Below, piece by piece: positions 15,566-18,773 of a DNA stretch of 18,773 bases. Under the pieces are notes generated by a model. It searched no databases. It had not been told where the DNA came from and saw nothing but the letters and a program-made list of their open reading frames with translations. Made by a program: the position numbers and the translations under genes. This DNA is from Syntrophales bacterium. GTDB taxonomy: Bacteria > Desulfobacterota > Syntrophia > Syntrophales > UBA2210. Where the stretch lies: contig JALNXD010000055.1 of the NCBI GenBank assembly GCA_023230565.1, forward strand, positions 1 to 18,773. The letters run 5' to 3'. How positions within the stretch are numbered: position 1 is the stretch's first letter; each line of letters opens with the position of its first letter.

Positions 15566-17374
15566 ATGGCTGAGAAATTTGTAAGCGAGAAAACTATCAA
15601 ATTTTTAGTTCACGACGTGTTTGATGTAAGTCAGCTTGTTCAGTATCCATATTTTTCCGATCACAGCAGAGAAGTATTCGATATGGTTCTGGACACTGCT
15701 CTCAAGATGGGAGAGGATCTCTACAGACCCTATTTCGAAGAGATGGACAGGCTGCCTGTATCGCTTGTCAACGGCCGGGTAAAAGTGCACCCTCATGTTC
15801 GTACTATTATGAAAGAATGTGGAGCCGGCGGATGGATTGGTGCCGAATTTCCATATGAAACCGGAGGCCAGCAACTCCCCCTGACAATTTCTCTTTTATC
15901 GGAATTCATATTTAATGCTGCCAATTATTCGGCTGCGGTTTTCGCCAGCCTCACAACAGGTGCCGCCGGTCTCATTGAAAGTTTCGGAAGCCATGAGATG
16001 AAAGAAAAATATCTACCCAAAATGATGTCGGGCGAATGGCAGGGAACAATGGCTCTTACGGAACCGCAGGCAGGCAGTTCACTTTCCGATGTCACTACTG
16101 TTGCCGAACCGACGGATAAGGGCTACTTCAAGCTGAAAGGGCAGAAGATTTTTATTTCTGCGGCCGATCATGACGGTGTGGATAATATAGTTCACCTTCT
16201 GCTTGCAAAAATTAAAGGAGCGCCGGCAGGTGTCAAGGGGATTTCTCTTTTTGTGGTACCCAGGGAGAGGTTTGCCGATGAAGGCGGGCTTGAATTTAAT
16301 GATGTGAATTCTGCAGGTATTTACCACAAGATGGGCTACCGTGGCTCTCCGATCGTACAGCTGGGTCTCGGAGAAGAAAATAACTGCCGGGGATGGCTTG
16401 TGGGAGAGCCGAATAGAGGACTTGCATATATGTTTCAGATGATGAACGGAGCCCGGATAGGTGTCGGTCTGGGTGCTGCAGGAATCGCATCTGCAGCATA
16501 TTATGCATCTCTCCAATATACGAAAGAACGGCTGCAGGGCCGCAAGTTATCCCAGAAAGACCCTTCAACCCCCCAGATTGCGCTTATTGAACACAGTGAT
16601 ATTAAACGTATGCTGCTCCTGCAGAGAGCTGTTGTAGAGGGGTCGCTTGCTTTATTGACCCAATGTGCAATATATCATGATCTGGAAAAGGTTCTTGAAG
16701 GGGATCAAAGTGAAAAATACAACCTTCTTTTAGAACTCCTGACACCTGTTGCAAAAAGCTATCCGTCAGAAATGGGAATTCTCTCAACAAGCGCGGGGAT
16801 CCAGTGCCTCGGAGGATATGGTTACTGCGAAGAATTCCCGCTCGAACAGCATTACCGTGATATGCGCATCCATCCTATTCACGAAGGGACAACGGGCATT
16901 CAGGGAATGGACCTTCTGGGAAGAAAGATGACCATGAAAGGCGGTAAAGCGGCACAACTTTATATTGAAGAACTGCAAAAAACGATACAGGAGGCCCGGG
17001 AGATCGAATCTTTAAGGAAATATGCCGGGGACCTAGAGAGTGCAGCAAAAATACTTCAAAAAGTAACAGCGCATCTTACCTCGGAAGTGGCTGCGAAAAA
17101 AGGTCCTGATTATTTCCTGGCCGATGCCACTGTATATCTTGAATTCTTCGGATACATCTGCATCGCATGGCAGTGGCTGAAAATAGCTGTTTCAGCAGTA
17201 AAAGCACTTGAATCAAATCCTGCAGAAAAAGACGCCGATTTTTACAAAGGAAAAATTCTGACTATGCAGTATCATTATGGGTATGAACTTCCAAAAATAA
17301 ATGGGTTAGCTGAAATATTAACAAATTCAGAAGGTATAACGGTAGACGCGACCGAAAATCTCTTTGAAGATTAA
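15566..17374 (+). CDS. Long-form acyl-CoA dehydrogenase
   Basis: This 602-residue FAD enzyme catalyses alpha,beta-oxidation of an acyl-CoA (or its reverse), passing electrons to electron-transfer flavoprotein. Order: N-terminal helical domain (to about 155), middle strand domain with MALTEPQAGSSLSDV (162-176), C-terminal helical domain with GGYGYCEEFPLEQHYRD (416-432), HPIHEGTTGIQGMDLLGRK (436-454) carrying the likely catalytic base E440, and the extra C-terminal domain (about 465-602) typical of the ~600-residue subgroup. Some relatives act on 3-methylmercaptopropionyl-CoA or medium/long acyl-CoAs; the substrate cannot be told here. GGAG lies eleven bases before the ATG, a slightly long spacing. 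It is monocistronic in the window, and no electron-transfer flavoprotein genes are adjacent. Confidence 0.92.
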   Translation: MAEKFVSEKTIKFLVHDVFDVSQLVQYPYFSDHSREVFDMVLDTALKMGEDLYRPYFEEMDRLPVSLVNGRVKVHPHVRTIMKECGAGGWIGAEFPYETGGQQLPLTISLLSEFIFNAANYSAAVFASLTTGAAGLIESFGSHEMKEKYLPKMMSGEWQGTMALTEPQAGSSLSDVTTVAEPTDKGYFKLKGQKIFISAADHDGVDNIVHLLLAKIKGAPAGVKGISLFVVPRERFADEGGLEFNDVNSAGIYHKMGYRGSPIVQLGLGEENNCRGWLVGEPNRGLAYMFQMMNGARIGVGLGAAGIASAAYYASLQYTKERLQGRKLSQKDPSTPQIALIEHSDIKRMLLLQRAVVEGSLALLTQCAIYHDLEKVLEGDQSEKYNLLLELLTPVAKSYPSEMGILSTSAGIQCLGGYGYCEEFPLEQHYRDMRIHPIHEGTTGIQGMDLLGRKMTMKGGKAAQLYIEELQKTIQEAREIESLRKYAGDLESAAKILQKVTAHLTSEVAAKKGPDYFLADATVYLEFFGYICIAWQWLKIAVSAVKALESNPAEKDADFYKGKILTMQYHYGYELPKINGLAEILTNSEGITVDATENLFED

Positions 17375-17383
17375 GTCTATGTT

Positions 17384-17419
17384 GAGGCTGATTCCCTTCG
17401 CCTTAAGGGTTTCAGCCTC
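17384..17419. terminator. Convergent terminator hairpin overlapping the hydrolase stop codon
   Basis: GAGGCTGA (17384-17391) pairs perfectly with TCAGCCTC (17412-17419), and inside it CCCTT (17394-17398) pairs with AAGGG (17405-17409), separated by TT/TT bulges. It lies between the convergent acyl-CoA dehydrogenase and hydrolase genes, and its right arm contains the hydrolase stop codon. No T-tract follows on either strand. Confidence 0.5.
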
Positions 17420-18266
17420 CCCTTTCAATTAAACGGATATGTGATGAAAGCCAGGTTTCAAGGTCTTCGAGTACACGGCCGTGTTCCGGCTCATTTAAAA
17501 CTTCATGGTAAAGCCCTTCATATATAATGATTTTTTTGTCTGAGGAACCGGCTTTATTGTAAAATATCTTTGCACCTTCGGGATCAACCAGTTTGTCGGC
17601 ACTCCCTTGAATGACAAGAATCGGCAGCGTTATTTTTGCTGCGGCCTCCATAACATATTGCATCGTATCAAGAAGTTCTGCCGAAAGACGGGCCGTTGCT
17701 TTTCCTCGAAAGACAAATGGATCTTGAATATAGTTTGTTACCACCTTCGGATCGCGACTTACACCTTCTGCATCGATGGTTAAGATACCTGCTGAAGGAA
17801 CAAGAAAAGACAGTATTCTACCAGCAAATATCGTGACGGGAGAAATATTTTCCGGTACCTTTATACTCGGCGCGGATAAAACAGCACCCGTCAGTTCTTC
17901 CTGATGATCGATAAGATAACGGGCGGCGATAAGCCCCCCCATACTGTGTCCCAGGAGGAATAAAGGAAGGTGATAGTGATGCTTTTTTATCATCGAATGG
18001 CATGATTGTAACGCATTCGTGTAATCGGCGAACCTGTTCAGATGGGCACGTGTACCGGAAGATTTGCCGTGGCCGGGAAGATCGAATCCGTAAAATGCAT
18101 ATCCACGGGGGGTGAAGTAATCTATTACATTAGAGTAACGGCCACAGTGCTCTGCTAATCCATGCACAATAAGGATAATTGCCAGAGGTTCCTCTTCAGG
18201 AAAGCAAGATCTGTAAAATATATTGTCATTACCTGTGTATTTAAAGAATCCTTCGTCATAGACCAT
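17412..18266 (-). CDS. Alpha/beta hydrolase, monoacylglycerol lipase/lysophospholipase type
   Basis: This 284-residue serine hydrolase resembles bacterial monoacylglycerol lipases and lysophospholipases, which cleave single acyl chains from glycerolipids. The oxyanion region HGLAEHCGRY (35-44), GFDLPGHGKSSG (60-71), nucleophile elbow GHSMGG with S108, acid D224 in GSADKLVDP and H254 in GLYHEVLNEP form a complete catalytic triad. There is no signal peptide, so it probably acts in the cytoplasm or at the inner face of the membrane. AAGGAG lies eight bases before the ATG. It runs convergent to the acyl-CoA dehydrogenase and is downstream of the tRNA-Leu remnant. The substrate is inferred from family resemblance only. 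Confidence 0.85.
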   Translation of the reverse strand: MVYDEGFFKYTGNDNIFYRSCFPEEEPLAIILIVHGLAEHCGRYSNVIDYFTPRGYAFYGFDLPGHGKSSGTRAHLNRFADYTNALQSCHSMIKKHHYHLPLFLLGHSMGGLIAARYLIDHQEELTGAVLSAPSIKVPENISPVTIFAGRILSFLVPSAGILTIDAEGVSRDPKVVTNYIQDPFVFRGKATARLSAELLDTMQYVMEAAAKITLPILVIQGSADKLVDPEGAKIFYNKAGSSDKKIIIYEGLYHEVLNEPEHGRVLEDLETWLSSHIRLIERGG

Positions 18267-18329
18267 TACGGATTCTCCTTATAAATTTGATTGCATGACA
18301 TCCCATGAAAAGAGCACCTGCAACTCGAA

Positions 18330-18355
18330 AGGGGTTCACCAATTGGCAAACCCCT
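18330..18355 (-). terminator. Likely original terminator of the tRNA-Leu gene
   Basis: AGGGGTT (18330-18336) pairs with AACCCCT (18349-18355) over a 12-base loop that itself contains CCAATTGG. On the minus strand it follows the CCA end of the tRNA fragment by 12 bases, where a tRNA terminator would sit. The T-run after it is short (TT). Confidence 0.5.
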
Positions 18356-18367
18356 CATCTTCAGTAA

Positions 18368-18422
18368 TGGTGCCGAAGCCGAGACTCGAACTCGGACAGG
18401 CGTACGCCCACTAGACCCTGAA
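18368..18422 (-). other. Displaced 3' part of tRNA-Leu(CAG): attachment site of an integrated element
   Basis: Read on the minus strand, this 55-base stretch has an anticodon loop TTCAGGG, anticodon-stem 3' strand TCTAG, a long variable arm typical of Leu (GGGCGTACGCC), T-arm CCGAG-TTCGAGT-CTCGG, acceptor 3' strand CTTCGGC, discriminator A and encoded CCA. The 5' half (acceptor GCCGAAG, D-arm, CTAGA stem) is missing; similarity ends at the 5' edge of the anticodon loop. Integrases of the anticodon-loop class recombine there and leave such a 3' fragment at the far end of the element. Given its orientation, the element should lie to the right, with an intact tRNA-Leu at its other end. A tRNA with an intron reaching beyond the window is a less likely alternative. 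Confidence 0.75.
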
Positions 18423-18450
18423 CGCACGATCAGGGACAACGAGGGATAAG

Positions 18451-18493
18451 ACGGGATAACGAAAGAAAGTGAATATTCGAGTAGTTATCCCGT
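18451..18493. repeat. Inverted repeat next to the att site
   Basis: ACGGGATAAC (18451-18460) and GTTATCCCGT (18484-18493) are perfect inverted copies separated by 23 bases. A third GGGATAA lies at 18443-18449, just before. The right arm runs into TTTTC, so it could be a terminator, or the three words may be recombinase or excisionase sites. Confidence 0.5.
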
Positions 18494-18552
18494 TTTTCTC
18501 ATTCAGAGGGAACCAGGGAAATGCAAGGAAAACAGGGGATATTTTTTGTAAA

Positions 18553-18595
18553 GTAATGACCAAGTAATGACCAAGGTAATTGGGTAATGAAAGCT
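18553..18595. repeat. Short direct repeats near the att site
   Basis: AAGTAATGACC occurs twice in tandem (about 18553-18563 and 18564-18575), followed by related AAGGTAATTGGGTAATG words. Tandem short repeats 130-170 bases from a core site resemble arm-type binding sites of tyrosine recombinases. The binding role is inferred. Confidence 0.4.
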
Positions 18596-18645
18596 GGGCA
18601 TCACTCCTGAGGACTTTTTATGCCTCATTGGAAAGGAATCGATTT

Positions 18646-18773
18646 TCAACTACCCTTCTGGTGGCTTCTTACATTCACAGCTTTCCATTCCAGAAGCGGA
18701 TGGCGCCGGATGCGGTTCTGCAGGGCCTCGTCACCGGTCAGCAGCTCGGGGGCTATCTCGCCCATGTCCAAAA
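18646..18773 (-). CDS. C-terminal end of an unknown protein of the integrated element (partial)
   Basis: An open frame enters from the right edge on the minus strand and ends at TGA (18648-18646), giving 41 residues that include EIAPELLTGDEAL and RRHPLLEWKAVN. I do not recognise the family; it does not show the C-terminal tyrosine motif of an integrase. The stretch is clearly GC-richer (roughly 55-66 percent by eye) than the genes to the left, fitting a separate origin. The other two minus-strand frames are closed within this segment. Confidence 0.45.
   Translation of the reverse strand, partial: LDMGEIAPELLTGDEALQNRIRRHPLLEWKAVNVRSHQKGS

Noticed and set aside
18441..18600. CRISPR array suggested by repeated GGGATAA and AAGTAATGACC words.
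   Set aside because: The repeats are too short, irregularly spaced and lack spacers of constant length.

Overview
The window looks like a chromosomal segment of an anaerobic Desulfobacterota (deltaproteobacterial) bacterium, possibly a syntroph-type lineage. The support is a multi-domain HdrA-type flavin/iron-sulfur electron-bifurcation protein, the order zapB-like / zapA / 6S RNA / rny / ymdB / tyrS, and a long-form acyl-CoA dehydrogenase. The lineage is inferred from gene content only.

Layout. (1) 17-5207, minus strand: a 1475-residue HdrA/NfnL-like/HdrA fusion preceded by the ribosome-assembly GTPase gene ysxC (engB). (2) 5497-7260, plus: a ClC-type chloride transporter gene with two C-terminal CBS domains, cut by one in-frame TGA at the boundary between the two inverted structural repeats; a strong bidirectional terminator follows. 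(3) 7354-8863, minus: a GNAT acetyltransferase and a ferritin-like diiron protein. (4) 9381-10364, plus: the tRNA-dihydrouridine synthase dusB. (5) 10866-15450, plus: a housekeeping run of a zapB-like coiled-coil protein, zapA, 6S RNA, rny (RNase Y), ymdB-type phosphodiesterase and tyrS. (6) 15566-17374, plus: a 602-residue acyl-CoA dehydrogenase, convergent with (7) 17412-18266, minus: a monoacylglycerol-lipase-like alpha/beta hydrolase. (8) 18330-18773: a tRNA terminator-like hairpin, the displaced 3' portion of a tRNA-Leu(CAG) gene, clustered repeats and the C-terminal end of a GC-rich reading frame. I read this as the far end (att site) of an integrated element lying mostly beyond the right edge.

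Functional links. HdrA and the acyl-CoA dehydrogenase both fit redox metabolism of an anaerobe oxidising or reducing acyl-CoA compounds, but they are far apart and no direct link is shown. The zapB-zapA-6S-rny-ymdB-tyrS run joins division, global transcription control, RNA turnover and translation. Five genes start with GTG or TTG.

The least expected items are the nested architecture of the HdrA fusion, the single in-frame TGA in the ClC gene, a family of three collinear degenerate ~55-110 bp repeats in the intergenic spaces around the ferritin-like gene and dusB, and the tRNA-Leu attachment site at the right end. I did not find a clear new defence or mobile system inside the window; any island cargo would be to the right of it.
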